The notes beneath the pieces were generated by a model. That model saw nothing but the letters and a program-made list of their open reading frames with translations. It ran no database searches and was not told the DNA's origin. The position numbers and the translations under genes are program-made. Shown piece by piece: positions 1 to 9,123 of a stretch of DNA of 64,000 nt. The DNA is from Lachnospiraceae bacterium (GTDB taxonomy: Bacteria; Bacillota_A; Clostridia; Lachnospirales; Lachnospiraceae): assembly GCA_017391465.1 (NCBI GenBank), contig JAFOYH010000036.1, forward strand, positions 6,810 through 70,809. The letters are read 5' to 3'. The first letter of the stretch is position 1, and every line of letters begins with the position of its first letter.

Positions 1-1
1 T

Positions 2-2008
2 ATTTTCTATCCAAGTATTCCATACGAACGTAATGAAGTAACGGATGCAAACAACCACTATAACTGCCCGATCGTTACTTCTTATTCTGAAAATATAAAA
101 AACAATGTTGAAGAGCTTGCTTCCGAACACATTGACTTTATGAATCCATTTTTGTCTCTCGACAACGAAGAGCATATTGTTCAGCGTATGATTGAAGAAT
201 TTTCTTCAAAAATGAACATCAGCAAAGATGAAATCCGAGAAGCTGTACACGCCGGTTGGATTGAACTGGATTCTGCACGTCAGGATATGAAAGATAAAGG
301 TGAAGAGACAATTCAGTATTTGCGAGACCATCATATGACAGGTATTGTACTTGCCGGTCGACCATACCATTTGGATAAAGAAATCAATCATGGTATTCCA
401 GAATTAATTACATCTTATGGTATCGCTGTCCTTACTGAAGATAGTGTGTCTCATATGGCTGAAATTGAACGTCCGTTAATCGTATCCGACCAATGGATGT
501 ATCATTCCAGACTATATAAAGCAGCTCAATATGTTAAAACCCAGAAAAATCTCGAACTGATTCAGTTAAACTCCTTTGGATGCGGTTTGGATGCGGTTAC
601 TACAGATCAGGTTAAAGATATTTTAAATGGTTCCGGCCGTTTATATACATGTTTAAAAATTGATGAAGTCAGCAATTTAGGAGCCGCTCGAATTCGTATT
701 CGCTCTCTCATTGCTGCAATCCGTTTACGAGAACAAAAACACATTCATGGTAACATACATTCCAGTGCTCATGATCGTATTTTCTTTACCGAAGAAATGG
801 CTAAAGATTATACCATCCTTGCACCAAATATGTCACCAATCCATTTTGATATTTTGATTGAAGCCCTTCGTCACAACGGTTTAAACGTTGCATTGCTTCC
901 GGATTGTACAAAAGAAACCATTGACATTGGTTTGAAATATGTAAATAACGATGCATGCTACCCATCCATTTGTGTTGTCGGACAGATTATGGAAGCCTTA
1001 TTATCGGGTAAATATGATTTGAACAAAGTAGCGATTGCCATGACTCAGACTGGCGGTGGTTGTCGTGCTACCAATTATATAGGCTTTATCCGCCGTGCCC
1101 TTGAAAATGCAGGTATGCATCAAATTCCTGTTATTTCAATTAATGCCGGAGGTCTCGAATCAAATCCAGGTTTAAAATTCACTCCAAAAATGCTGATTGG
1201 CGCTATGCAGGCAATTGTTTACGGTGATGTATTTATGCGTGTCTTATACCGTATGCGTCCTTACGAATTACATCCGGGCTCTGCAAACCGACTTCACAAG
1301 TATTGGAAAAAAATATGTATTGATTCTATTACAGGAAAAAACAAAAACAGTTTTAAGAAAAATATTCAGGGAATTATCCGAGATTTTGATCAACTTCCAA
1401 TTGATGAAAATCTTAAGAAACCTCGTGTAGGTATTGTCGGCGAAATTCTTGTTAAGTTCTCTCCTTCTGCGAACAACTATTTAGTTGATCTTCTTGAACA
1501 GGAAGGCGCGGAAGCCGTAATGCCGGATTTATTGGACTTTTTCCTTTATAGTGCTTATAATAGCAATTTTAAATACGAAAAACTTGGTAAGAGTAAAAAA
1601 GGTGCTGTTATGGCAAATATGGTCATTAAGGCCCTTGAAGCCATTCGATCTACAGCACGTAAAGAACTTGAAAAGAGTCGTCATTTCCACCCGCAGGCCA
1701 AAATCGACGAACTTGCCAAATACGCAGAACCAATTGTATCTATTGGTAACCAGACAGGTGAGGGATGGTTTTTGACAGGCGAAATGATCGAATTGATTCA
1801 TCAAGGTGCAGCAAACATTGTTTGTACACAACCTTTTGGATGTCTTCCAAATCATATCGTAGGTAAAGGTGTTATTAAAGAATTACGTCGTACATATCCA
1901 GAATCCAATATTGTTGCCATTGACTATGATCCTGGTGCCAGTGAAGTTAACCAGGTGAATCGAATTAAATTAATGCTTGCAACAGCTAACAAAAACTTAT
2001 CCAAATAA
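2..2008 (+). CDS. 2-hydroxyacyl-CoA dehydratase activase-related protein, C-terminal part (5' end outside window)
   Basis: The reading frame is open from the first bases of the window, so the start lies upstream; an internal ATG at 140 is not the true start because coding similarity extends before it. The visible 668 residues align by eye with the last part of the 1442-aa activase protein encoded near 43.7-48 kb. Shared blocks include IFYPSIPYER at the left edge (IFMPSITTVK in the paralog) and QPFGCLPNHIVG near the end. This region corresponds to the DUF2229/CoA-enzyme-activase-associated part and a 2-hydroxyglutaryl-CoA dehydratase-like fold with conserved cysteines (SFGCGLDAV, NNDACYPS, GGGCRATNY). 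Such proteins are linked to Fe-S cluster and ATP-dependent electron transfer to dehydratases or reductases; the actual substrate is unknown. The N-terminal ATPase (BadF/BcrA) domains, if present, lie before the window. Confidence 0.85.
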   Translation: MFYPSIPYERNEVTDANNHYNCPIVTSYSENIKNNVEELASEHIDFMNPFLSLDNEEHIVQRMIEEFSSKMNISKDEIREAVHAGWIELDSARQDMKDKGEETIQYLRDHHMTGIVLAGRPYHLDKEINHGIPELITSYGIAVLTEDSVSHMAEIERPLIVSDQWMYHSRLYKAAQYVKTQKNLELIQLNSFGCGLDAVTTDQVKDILNGSGRLYTCLKIDEVSNLGAARIRIRSLIAAIRLREQKHIHGNIHSSAHDRIFFTEEMAKDYTILAPNMSPIHFDILIEALRHNGLNVALLPDCTKETIDIGLKYVNNDACYPSICVVGQIMEALLSGKYDLNKVAIAMTQTGGGCRATNYIGFIRRALENAGMHQIPVISINAGGLESNPGLKFTPKMLIGAMQAIVYGDVFMRVLYRMRPYELHPGSANRLHKYWKKICIDSITGKNKNSFKKNIQGIIRDFDQLPIDENLKKPRVGIVGEILVKFSPSANNYLVDLLEQEGAEAVMPDLLDFFLYSAYNSNFKYEKLGKSKKGAVMANMVIKALEAIRSTARKELEKSRHFHPQAKIDELAKYAEPIVSIGNQTGEGWFLTGEMIELIHQGAANIVCTQPFGCLPNHIVGKGVIKELRRTYPESNIVAIDYDPGASEVNQVNRIKLMLATANKNLSK

Positions 2009-2015
2009 CTAATAA

Positions 2016-2053
2016 AACCTCTTGTATAAATATTTTCATACAAGAGGTTTTTT
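2016..2053. terminator. Bidirectional Rho-independent terminator
   Basis: A 12-bp perfect stem (AACCTCTTGTAT with its complement) is followed by a T run on the plus side and preceded by an A run. It separates the activase-related gene from the convergent ung gene and can serve both. Confidence 0.85.
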
Positions 2054-2055
2054 AA

Positions 2056-2730
2056 TTAAATATTTTCGATTTGCCAGTCAATTGGTTCAATGCCATGGGA
2101 TTTCAGGAAATTATTTGTCTGACTGAAGGGACGACTTCCAAAAAAGCCACGATATGCAGATAATGGACTTGGGTGCGGTGCCTCCAATATTAAATGATTC
2201 GGATTGGTCAACATTGCTTTTTTTGTCTGTGCCGGACGTCCCCATAGAATAAAAACAATAGGACGTTCCTGTTCATTCAAAATACGAATGGCTGCATCTG
2301 TAAATTCTTCCCAACCAATACCACGATGTGAATTCGCCTGATGGGCACGTACAGTCAGCACCGTATTCAAAAGCAATACGCCCTGATCAGCCCATTTTTT
2401 CAAATATCCATGATTTGGAATATAACAGCCCAGATCATCGTGGAGTTCATTATATATATTCACAAGCGATGGAGGAATATCCACATCCGGTTTGACAGAA
2501 AAACACAATCCATGAGCCTGTCCATCATTATGATAGGGATCCTGTCCAAGAATAACAGCCTTTACATTCGACAATGGCGTAAAACTGAAAGCATTAAACA
2601 GATCATCCGCTGCCGGAAAAATCTGTCGACTCTGATATTCACTCATAACTGTCTGATATAATTTTGCGTAATAGGGTTTGCGAAATTCAGGGGTTAAAGG
2701 CCCTAACCAATCATTACTTATTGCAGCCAT
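2056..2730 (-). CDS. ung: Uracil-DNA glycosylase (family 1)
   Basis: Removes uracil from DNA as the first step of base excision repair; cytosolic. The 224-aa length is standard for family 1 UDG. The water-activating motif GQDPYH is at residues 62-67 (catalytic Asp64), followed by the uracil-pocket segment AHGLCFS; the DNA-intercalation/His loop HPSPLS is near residue 185. The gene lies only 12 bases after hisF on the same strand, so it is probably the last gene of a hisH-hisF-ung transcript ending at the terminator near 2035. The pairing with histidine genes looks like operon convenience rather than shared function. Confidence 0.97.
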   Translation of the reverse strand: MAAISNDWLGPLTPEFRKPYYAKLYQTVMSEYQSRQIFPAADDLFNAFSFTPLSNVKAVILGQDPYHNDGQAHGLCFSVKPDVDIPPSLVNIYNELHDDLGCYIPNHGYLKKWADQGVLLLNTVLTVRAHQANSHRGIGWEEFTDAAIRILNEQERPIVFILWGRPAQTKKAMLTNPNHLILEAPHPSPLSAYRGFFGSRPFSQTNNFLKSHGIEPIDWQIENI

Positions 2731-2742
2731 AACTGTTCTCCT

Positions 2743-3504
2743 TTACAAGCGCATGGATACGCCCTTATTGATTAAATAATTTTTTAAATCCGATATTTCA
2801 AGTTCCTTATAATGGAATAATGATGCTGCCAGTGCTGCATCCGCTTTACCTTGAGTCAATGCTTCATAAAAATGTTCTCGGGTTCCGGCACCTCCCGATG
2901 CAATAACCGGAATAGAAACAAGCTCTGCAATCTGACGTGTCAGTTCAATATCATATCCTGCTTTTGTTCCATCACAATCCATACTGGTCAATAAAATTTC
3001 TCCAGCACCCATGCGATTGACCTTTTCAGCCCATTCAAGAGCATCTATTCCCGTATCAATACGTCCGCCATTTTTAAACACATTCCATCCACTTCCATCT
3101 GGTCTTCGACGTGCGTCGATGGCAACAACGACACACTGACTTCCAAATTTATCTGCCGCTTCGGTAATTAACTCCGGACGATTAAGAGCAGATGAATTAA
3201 TAGATATCTTATCTGCGCCTTCGCGAAGCAGCGCTCGAAAATCATCAACTGTACGAATGCCTCCACCAACAGTAAAAGGAATAAATACGTTTTCTGCAAC
3301 ACGTCTTACCAAATCAACAACAGTTTTTCGTGCATCAGAAGAAGCCGTAATATCGAGAAAAACAACTTCATCCGCTCCAGCAAGATCATAAGCCGCCGCA
3401 ATTTCAACTGGATCACCAGCATCTCTCAAATTTACAAAATTGACTCCTTTAACAACACGTCCATTATGCACATCCAGACATGGAATAATTCTTTTCGTAA
3501 ACAT
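2743..3504 (-). CDS. hisF: Imidazole glycerol phosphate synthase, cyclase subunit HisF
   Basis: The (beta/alpha)8 cyclase subunit that uses ammonia delivered by HisH to convert PRFAR to imidazole glycerol phosphate and AICAR in histidine synthesis. The N-terminus has the RIIPCLDV signature with catalytic Asp11; a second catalytic Asp sits in VVVAIDARR near residue 130, and phosphate-binding GGG/GG loops follow (VGGGIRT, ASGGAGT). The 253-aa length is normal. It is immediately downstream of hisH (10-base gap), its obligate partner. No other his genes are in the window, so the rest of the pathway must be elsewhere or missing. Confidence 0.97.
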   Translation of the reverse strand: MFTKRIIPCLDVHNGRVVKGVNFVNLRDAGDPVEIAAAYDLAGADEVVFLDITASSDARKTVVDLVRRVAENVFIPFTVGGGIRTVDDFRALLREGADKISINSSALNRPELITEAADKFGSQCVVVAIDARRRPDGSGWNVFKNGGRIDTGIDALEWAEKVNRMGAGEILLTSMDCDGTKAGYDIELTRQIAELVSIPVIASGGAGTREHFYEALTQGKADAALAASLFHYKELEISDLKNYLINKGVSMRL

Positions 3505-3514
3505 AGGTTTCCTC

Positions 3515-4120
3515 CTAAATTTCTGTAAAGTTCTTTAAAATCTGTAAGCCTGTCTGGCTGCTCTTCTCCGGATGAAACTGACAGGCAAAAATATTCTCAT
3601 GTTCGACAGATGCATCTATAGGTACATTGTAAAATGTCTTTGCTGCGACATCCTGTTCATTTTTTGCTTTTAAATAATAGGAATGAACAAAATAAACATA
3701 AGGATTCTTTTCAAGCCCCTGAAACAAACGAGCATTCGAATGAATATCTAACGAGTTCCATCCCATATGAGGGATTTTAAGACCATTTCCCGATGGAATT
3801 TTTATAATATCTCCTGGTAAAATACCAAGTCCAGATACGCCTTTACTTTCATCACTATTTTCAAATAATAATTGAAGGCCCAGACATATGCCCAAAAATG
3901 GCGTTTTCTTATCAATGACATCATAAATTGTAGGAATCAGATGATATGCTTTTAAATGTTGCATAGCATCACCAAAAGCACCAACCCCAGGCAATACAAC
4001 ATGACTGGCGGATAAGATCTCATCACGATCTCTTGTAATACGGACTTCCTGACCTAAATGTAAAAATGCTTTCTCAACGCTTTTAATATTACCTGCATCA
4101 TAATCAATTATTGTTATCAT
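3515..4120 (-). CDS. hisH: Imidazole glycerol phosphate synthase, glutamine amidotransferase subunit HisH
   Basis: Class I glutamine amidotransferase that hydrolyses glutamine and channels ammonia to HisF. The nucleophile is Cys79 in GICLGLQ, and the other members of the triad are His183 and Glu185 in FHPEKS. The 201-aa length fits. I chose ATG at 4120 (AGGAG nine bases upstream); a GTG one codon earlier at 4123 is also possible. It is the first gene of the hisH-hisF-ung run and starts from a promoter facing away from the DUF6465 gene. Confidence 0.95.
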   Translation of the reverse strand: MITIIDYDAGNIKSVEKAFLHLGQEVRITRDRDEILSASHVVLPGVGAFGDAMQHLKAYHLIPTIYDVIDKKTPFLGICLGLQLLFENSDESKGVSGLGILPGDIIKIPSGNGLKIPHMGWNSLDIHSNARLFQGLEKNPYVYFVHSYYLKAKNEQDVAAKTFYNVPIDASVEHENIFACQFHPEKSSQTGLQILKNFTEI

Positions 4121-4160
4121 CACTTTATTCTCCTAAAACTTTGCTTTTCTAAATCATTTT

Positions 4161-4213
4161 ATCATATTTTTTTCTAATTTACCATTGCAAAATAGAAAAA
4201 AATGTAATAGTAT
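4161..4213. promoter_or_regulatory. Back-to-back promoters sharing one palindromic -35 hexamer
   Basis: TTGCAA at 4185-4190 is its own reverse complement. Rightward it is followed after 17 bases by TAGTAT (4208-4213), serving the DUF6465 gene. Leftward it is followed after 18 bases by TATGAT (minus strand, 4161-4166), serving hisH. Both are sigma-A-like; positions are read by eye. Confidence 0.5.
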
Positions 4214-4256
4214 ATATAGCGGTACATAAAACTAAAATACCGCAAGGAGGCTTATT

Positions 4257-4457
4257 ATGAAAACATCTATGTATGTAGAATATCAGGGCTTACAGTTCGA
4301 AGAAAAAGACATTATCGCTAAAGTAAAAGAACTTTGGGTAAATGATGGAAATAAAATCAAAGATATTAAAGAATTAAAACTTTATATTAAACCTGAAGAA
4401 GCTACAGTTTATTATGTAATCAACGAAGAAACATCCGGTAAAATCGAATTACAGTAA
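4257..4457 (+). CDS. DUF6465 family small protein
   Basis: A 66-residue soluble protein of unknown function. The pattern of an N-terminal beta strand (YVEYQG), an AKVKELW helix, then KDIKELKLYIKPEE and VYYVINEE resembles the DUF6465 family common in Lachnospiraceae, where the protein often has a basic N-terminal extension that is absent here. It has a strong ribosome binding site (AAGGAGG) eight bases before the ATG, suggesting high expression. It is monocistronic, bounded by its own promoter and a hairpin terminator. The family assignment is from memory of its sequence pattern. Confidence 0.75.
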   Translation: MKTSMYVEYQGLQFEEKDIIAKVKELWVNDGNKIKDIKELKLYIKPEEATVYYVINEETSGKIELQ

Positions 4458-4473
4458 TACATAATATACAAAA

Positions 4474-4525
4474 AAGAGGCATGAAAGAATCAATTTTATT
4501 TGATCTTCAAGCCTCTTCTTTTTTT
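4474..4525. terminator. Bidirectional terminator
   Basis: Outer stem AAGAGGC/GCCTCTT with a longer imperfect inner helix, flanked by an A run on the left and a T run on the right. It serves the DUF6465 gene and the convergent histidine kinase gene, whose stop codon abuts the T run. Confidence 0.8.
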
Positions 4526-6149
4526 ATTCATCCATCAATAAAGGCACTCTGTTGGAAGCATCCAGAGTAAACCAGAACTCCACACCATTTTCGCGATTGA
4601 CAACTCCATAATTCTGCCCCAACCGTTCCATCGTTGCTTTGACAATCGAAAGTCCTACGCCACTTCCACCGTACTCACGTGTTCGAGCTTTATCTGCTTT
4701 ATAAAATTTCACCCATATCTGTTCAATATCTTCATCAGAAATCAATTCTCCTGTATTAAACACAGAAATTCGTGCCACTTCATTTTCTGTGCAAACAGAC
4801 ACTTCGACAATTCGATCTCCTGTCACATGATTTAAAGCATTTGACATATAATTCATAAATACTTCTTCAACCATATAAACATCTCCCCAGACATAGACAG
4901 GTTCCGTTTCATGATATTTTAACGTTACTTCCTTTTGCTTGAATAATATTTCTGCATTTGAAAGTAAATTGGCAATCGTTGAAACAATATCAAAATGTTC
5001 CATCTGAATGGACATATTGCCAAATTCAATCTGATTCAGGTCGAGTAATTTCTTCACAAGAGTATTCATCTTCGATGCTTCGTCCATAATGACTTCACAA
5101 TAAAAGGCTCTGCTTTCCTCGTCATCATTTATGTTTTCCTGTAATCCTTCGGCATATCCCTGAATTAGAGCAATCGGTGTTTTAAGTTCATGTGAAACAT
5201 TCGAAAGAAATTCTTTGCGCATTTCATCAATTTGTACCTTTTGTTCCAATTCACGTTTCAGTTGAACATTTGCACTTTTTAATTCACCTAATGTATTTTC
5301 AAGTGTTTCTGATAGTGTATTAATGCTGTCACCTAATATACCTATTTCATCTTCTGTAAATACATTATACTTTTCGGCAAAATCTAAACGAGACATTTTT
5401 TGTGCAATCGTAGCAAGATTCAAAATCTCCCTGGTGAACTTCTTGGATATCGATAGCATCGCTAAAAAACTAATTCCACAAACACATATTGTCACATAAA
5501 TAAAAAACTGATTCGAAATCTGAGCACTTTCTTCGATACTCTCAATCGATGTACGAAGCATCACACAGTCACCATTATCCATAGTACCGGTTAAATAGAT
5601 GTACGATGCATTCAAACGATTAACAAAAATCTGTTGAAGAATATAGCGATTGGTTTCTGAAAGTATTTCTGTCGTATTTTCTGACTGAATATAATCTCTG
5701 TAGATTGCAAAATTTTCTGCATCATATTCATTCATTCCTCTGTTTCCACTGGATGAAAACAAAACTTGTACATCATAAACCACTTTCTGATTAATTATAA
5801 ATTGATTTTGAATACGATATAATAAAATACTGATATTATTATTCTGACTTAACTGTTCCATTGCCAGTTCCATATCTACAAATCTAGTAAGGTCTTCAAA
5901 ATAATTGTTTGGAAATCCCGGAAATAACATATCATTAGATGCGGAGGATTCCGAATCTTTTTTTTCGTAGAATTCCAATGTTGTATACATACGATTTATC
6001 TGATTAAAAACTTCGACAAGGGCCTTTTGCTTGCCGGATATATAATAATCTACCAAAAAAACATTGTTCACTAAAATTGAAATCAGTAAAGTAATCAATA
6101 CTGTCGACATTAAAGCAACTGAAAGCTTAACACGTAACGATTTATTCAT
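4524..6149 (-). CDS. Membrane sensor histidine kinase
   Basis: Sensor of a two-component system. Residues 9-33 and 215-234 are membrane segments enclosing a roughly 180-residue extracytoplasmic sensor domain without an obvious named fold. A HAMP linker follows (235-290), then a HisKA domain with phospho-acceptor His320 in VSHELKTP, and an HATPase domain with N box (SNALNHV) and G box (GSGVGLSIV). It is 11 bases downstream of its response regulator and ends at a bidirectional terminator. The stimulus cannot be deduced; the large extracytoplasmic domain suggests an envelope or extracellular signal. Confidence 0.93.
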   Translation of the reverse strand: MNKSLRVKLSVALMSTVLITLLISILVNNVFLVDYYISGKQKALVEVFNQINRMYTTLEFYEKKDSESSASNDMLFPGFPNNYFEDLTRFVDMELAMEQLSQNNNISILLYRIQNQFIINQKVVYDVQVLFSSSGNRGMNEYDAENFAIYRDYIQSENTTEILSETNRYILQQIFVNRLNASYIYLTGTMDNGDCVMLRTSIESIEESAQISNQFFIYVTICVCGISFLAMLSISKKFTREILNLATIAQKMSRLDFAEKYNVFTEDEIGILGDSINTLSETLENTLGELKSANVQLKRELEQKVQIDEMRKEFLSNVSHELKTPIALIQGYAEGLQENINDDEESRAFYCEVIMDEASKMNTLVKKLLDLNQIEFGNMSIQMEHFDIVSTIANLLSNAEILFKQKEVTLKYHETEPVYVWGDVYMVEEVFMNYMSNALNHVTGDRIVEVSVCTENEVARISVFNTGELISDEDIEQIWVKFYKADKARTREYGGSGVGLSIVKATMERLGQNYGVVNRENGVEFWFTLDASNRVPLLMDE

Positions 6150-6160
6150 AAAATCCTCCG

Positions 6161-6844
6161 TTATTCTTTGGTAACTTCAAATTTGTATCCCATTCCCCAA
6201 ATCGTTTTAATATATTTTCCTTGTTCTCCCATTTTGTTACGAAGCTTTTTTACATGAGTATCAATCGTTCTGGCATCACCAAAATAATCATAGTTCCACA
6301 CGTTGTTTAAAATGCGTTCTCGAGAAAGAGCAATACCCTGATTGTCAATAAAATAAGATAAAAGCTCGAATTCTTTATAACTCAAATCAATTGGTTTTCC
6401 ATCAACGTACACCTCATGCGCATTCTTATTCAGACGAATATCACCAATGTCAATAATTCCACTATCAACAGCCACATTTGTACGACGCAATATGGCCTCC
6501 ACTCTGGCTACAAGAATCTTAGGACTAAAAGGTTTCGTAATATATTCATCGACGCCAAGTTCAAATCCCAATAATTCGTCACGTTCATCTGCCTTGGCAG
6601 TCAACATAATAATAGGTACTTTTGACGTTTTTCTTACTTCTCTGCACACTTGCCATCCATCCATCTTTGGCATCATAATATCCAATATTAATAGATCTAT
6701 ATCATGATCTTTATAAAAAACTTCCATTGCTTCTTCACCGTTGGAAGCTTCTAACACTTCATAATCTTTTTTCATCAAAAAGTCGCGTACAAGCTTTCGC
6801 ATACGACTTTCATCATCGATCACAAGAATTTTACAACCAGGCAT
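6161..6844 (-). CDS. OmpR/PhoB-family response regulator
   Basis: Receiver domain (1-120) with acidic pocket Asp10/Asp11, phospho-acceptor Asp55 in LILDIMMPKMDG and Lys104 in ITKPFS, followed by a winged-helix DNA-binding domain (about 130-225) with YKEFELLSYF and the GMGYKFE wing. The start is an ATG preceded by GGAAGGAG. It is the first gene of a two-gene operon with the downstream kinase, divergent from xpt. It is distinct from the PhoP-type regulator near 58 kb. Targets are unknown. Confidence 0.94.
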   Translation of the reverse strand: MPGCKILVIDDESRMRKLVRDFLMKKDYEVLEASNGEEAMEVFYKDHDIDLLILDIMMPKMDGWQVCREVRKTSKVPIIMLTAKADERDELLGFELGVDEYITKPFSPKILVARVEAILRRTNVAVDSGIIDIGDIRLNKNAHEVYVDGKPIDLSYKEFELLSYFIDNQGIALSRERILNNVWNYDYFGDARTIDTHVKKLRNKMGEQGKYIKTIWGMGYKFEVTKE

Positions 6845-6970
6845 TTGTTTCTCCTTCCGATAATTTTCATTAGATTTTCTTTTTAATTATATACAATAAT
6901 TATGACCATACTGTGAAAAAATGTTTTTCAACCCAAAATATTTAAAAATCTTTTATCAAAATCAATTATA

Positions 6971-6979
6971 TGATATAAT
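6971..6979 (+). promoter_or_regulatory. Extended -10 promoter of xpt
   Basis: TGATATAAT gives a consensus -10 (TATAAT, 6974-6979) with the upstream TG dinucleotide; the -35 region is poor, as expected for extended -10 promoters. I find no purine-riboswitch aptamer between this promoter and the gene. Confidence 0.6.
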
Positions 6980-7009
6980 AATGGGAAAATAAATACGAGG
7001 TGAAAAAAA

Positions 7010-7585
7010 TTGAAGTTACTTGAAGATCGGATAAAGGCTGAAGGACGTGCATTGAGTGAATCTGTTTTGAAAGTTGATGTCTTCTTAAACCATCAAGTAG
7101 ATCCTGATTTAATGCAGGAAGTCGGCAAAGACTTTTTTGACCATTTTAAAGATTTTGGTATTACACGTGTTCTTACCATTGAAAGTTCTGGAATTGCTCC
7201 AGCTGTTTATGCGGCACAGGCATTAAATGTTCCTATGGTTATTCTGAAAAAACAAACATCAAAAATTTTAAATGGTGAAGTATACCAAACAAATATTACC
7301 TCTTTTACAAAGGGCACAAGTTATGAGTTAACCCTTTCAAAAGATTATATTCACGCTGATGACCGTGTTCTTATCATCGATGATTTCCTTGCAAATGGTG
7401 AAGCTGCTATAGGTGCTTCAAGACTTGTTGATATGGCAGGTGCAACTGTTGCCGGCATTGGTATCTTAATTGAAAAATCATTCCAGAATGGAAGAAATCG
7501 ACTTTTAGATCGTGGTTATCATGTTTATTCTCAAGCTCGTATTGCTCGACTTGGCAAAGGTATTATTGAATTTGTTGAAGAATAG
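7010..7585 (+). CDS. xpt: Xanthine phosphoribosyltransferase
   Basis: Converts xanthine and PRPP to XMP in purine salvage; cytosolic. The 191-aa length and the [12 protein letters not shown] opening are typical of Xpt. The PRPP-binding loop is [14 protein letters not shown] (about residues 123-136), and KKQTSK lies in the hood region. The start is a TTG codon preceded by GAGGTG; no in-frame ATG fits the conserved N-terminus. Unlike many Firmicutes xpt genes it is not followed by a permease gene and has no visible guanine riboswitch. A strong terminator follows. Confidence 0.95.
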   Translation: MKLLEDRIKAEGRALSESVLKVDVFLNHQVDPDLMQEVGKDFFDHFKDFGITRVLTIESSGIAPAVYAAQALNVPMVILKKQTSKILNGEVYQTNITSFTKGTSYELTLSKDYIHADDRVLIIDDFLANGEAAIGASRLVDMAGATVAGIGILIEKSFQNGRNRLLDRGYHVYSQARIARLGKGIIEFVEE

Positions 7586-7601
7586 TACATATCTTTTCTA
7601 T

Positions 7602-7648
7602 AAAAATACCCCCTCATCAGATTACAATTGATGAGGGGGGTATTTTTA
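7602..7648. terminator. Bidirectional terminator between xpt and mrp
   Basis: A long, GC-rich stem (AAATACCCCCTCATCA with complement TGATGAGGGGGGTATTT) around a 9-base loop, with a T run on one side and an A run on the other. It ends both convergent genes. Confidence 0.9.
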
Positions 7649-8470
7649 TTTTGTAATTGCTTTCACAAAATCTGCCAAATATACATTGTCAAAATCTTCA
7701 ATTGAACCAGCGTCACACAAAGAAGCAATTTCTGGAATAATTGGAAGGGATGCATATGCTGGAATATTCAGTTCTTTTGCTGTTTCTTCTCCACGTCCTT
7801 CACCATAGATATAAATTTTCTTTCCACAATCCGGACAAAGAACATAACTCATATTCTGTACAAGACCAATCACAGGAATATTCATCATCTGGGCCATATT
7901 ATAAGCTTTTTTAACAATCATACCAACAAGCTCCTGAGGTGATGTTACAACAACAATACCATCTACAGGAAGTGACTGGAAAACAGTTAAAGGTACATCG
8001 CCTGTTCCTGGAGGCATATCAACTAAAAGATAATCAATTTCTCCCCAAACAACTTCGTTCCAAAACTGTTTAACGACACCAGCAATCACAGGTCCTCTCC
8101 AAATAACCGGAGATTCTTCGTTATCAAGGATCAAGTTAACAGACATTACTTTAATACCTGTTTTCGTTTCAAAAGGAAAGATTCCATCTTCACATCCCAC
8201 TGCCTGGCCATGAACGCCAAATACTTTAGGGATTGATGGTCCGGTAATATCCGCATCTAAGATACCAACTTTATACCCCTGTTTACGTAAAAGTACTGCA
8301 AGCTCAGATGTAACAAGTGATTTACCTACACCACCTTTACCACTGACAATACCAATAACATGTTTAATACTGCTCTTTGCATTTGGTGCAACAAGAAAAC
8401 TTTCGGCTGTTCTTGAAGAACATCCTTCTACACCACATGAACTACAGGAACCATTACAAGATTCACTCAT
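7646..8470 (-). CDS. mrp: Mrp/NBP35-type Fe-S cluster carrier ATPase
   Basis: P-loop ATPase of the Mrp/ApbC/Nbp35 group, thought to carry and deliver Fe-S clusters to apoproteins in the cytosol. The N-terminus is a short Cys-rich tail (CNGSCSSCGVEGC, residues 5-17), as in Nbp35-like members. The deviant Walker A GKGGVGKS is at 44-51, DMPPGTGD follows, and the cluster-bridging CPDC motif is near residue 210. The N-terminal DUF59 domain found in longer Mrp proteins is absent. It stands alone; the SufC/SufBD-like pair near 38 kb is a possible functional partner. Confidence 0.92.
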   Translation of the reverse strand: MSESCNGSCSSCGVEGCSSRTAESFLVAPNAKSSIKHVIGIVSGKGGVGKSLVTSELAVLLRKQGYKVGILDADITGPSIPKVFGVHGQAVGCEDGIFPFETKTGIKVMSVNLILDNEESPVIWRGPVIAGVVKQFWNEVVWGEIDYLLVDMPPGTGDVPLTVFQSLPVDGIVVVTSPQELVGMIVKKAYNMAQMMNIPVIGLVQNMSYVLCPDCGKKIYIYGEGRGEETAKELNIPAYASLPIIPEIASLCDAGSIEDFDNVYLADFVKAITK

Positions 8471-8546
8471 TTATATTCACTCCTTTAAATTTAAAAACAT
8501 CATAAATTTTATTATATCACATTTTTCTTAAATGAACAGTTCTTTT

Positions 8547-9038
8547 TTATGATCTCAAACGAAAGAAATCCAAAATTCCTCTGCGTTCTTTAAATCCTTC
8601 ATTGATCATTTTAAAATCACCACGTTGAATCTGATTTTTCGGAAAAGTTTCACGCCACTCTTCAACAAGAAAATCCGCCAATTGATTCGTCGAATCCGAG
8701 CAAAAATGATCTATAACCGGTATAACAAACAATGCCGTATATATGCTGTCATCTATTTCCTGTCTGCTTCGTTTGGTTTTACTTTCAATGTTTTCCAGTC
8801 TATTTCTCTCATGTGCAATAATTTTCAAAGCCGTTTCTCTGGCAAATATCAGAGGCTCTGAACTCACCTCATATAAATAATTATAAGCTGTCAAGGCCTG
8901 TGTATATAAATCATATAAAGCATGAAATTCTTTCGAATAATTTGCTTTATTAAAAATCTTTCGAATCGGCTTGTTATTGTCAATAATATGAATCAAACCA
9001 TAATTGACAATCTTTTCTCTTTCGTCAAACGACTGCAT
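8547..9038 (-). CDS. Uncharacterised helical protein
   Basis: A soluble, mostly alpha-helical protein of 163 residues that I do not recognise. It has no signal peptide, membrane segment or known motif; the C-terminus is basic and aromatic (ERRGILDFFRLRS). The start is the ATG at 9038, preceded by AAAGGAGG; an upstream in-frame start would place coding sequence inside the rny terminator hairpin. It lies between mrp and rny on the same strand but is separated from rny by that terminator, so it is probably expressed from its own promoter or by read-through. Confidence 0.7.
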   Translation of the reverse strand: MQSFDEREKIVNYGLIHIIDNNKPIRKIFNKANYSKEFHALYDLYTQALTAYNYLYEVSSEPLIFARETALKIIAHERNRLENIESKTKRSRQEIDDSIYTALFVIPVIDHFCSDSTNQLADFLVEEWRETFPKNQIQRGDFKMINEGFKERRGILDFFRLRS

Positions 9039-9059
9039 AATCAATTCCTCCTTTAAAAC

Positions 9060-9096
9060 AATAAAACCCCTGGAAGCCGTGAATGCTTCCAAGGGT
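9060..9096 (-). terminator. Terminator of rny
   Basis: Stem ACCCTTGGAAGC / GCTTCCAGGGGT with a short loop, followed on the minus strand by a T-rich tract. It lies just after the rny stop codon and before the unknown helical gene. Confidence 0.8.
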
Positions 9097-9123
9097 CTAC
9101 TTGTCTTAAACTATAACGATGAT

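Noticed and set aside
6880..7009. Guanine riboswitch upstream of xpt
   Set aside because: The space between promoter and start is about 30 bases and lacks the aptamer core; an extended -10 promoter sits right before the gene.
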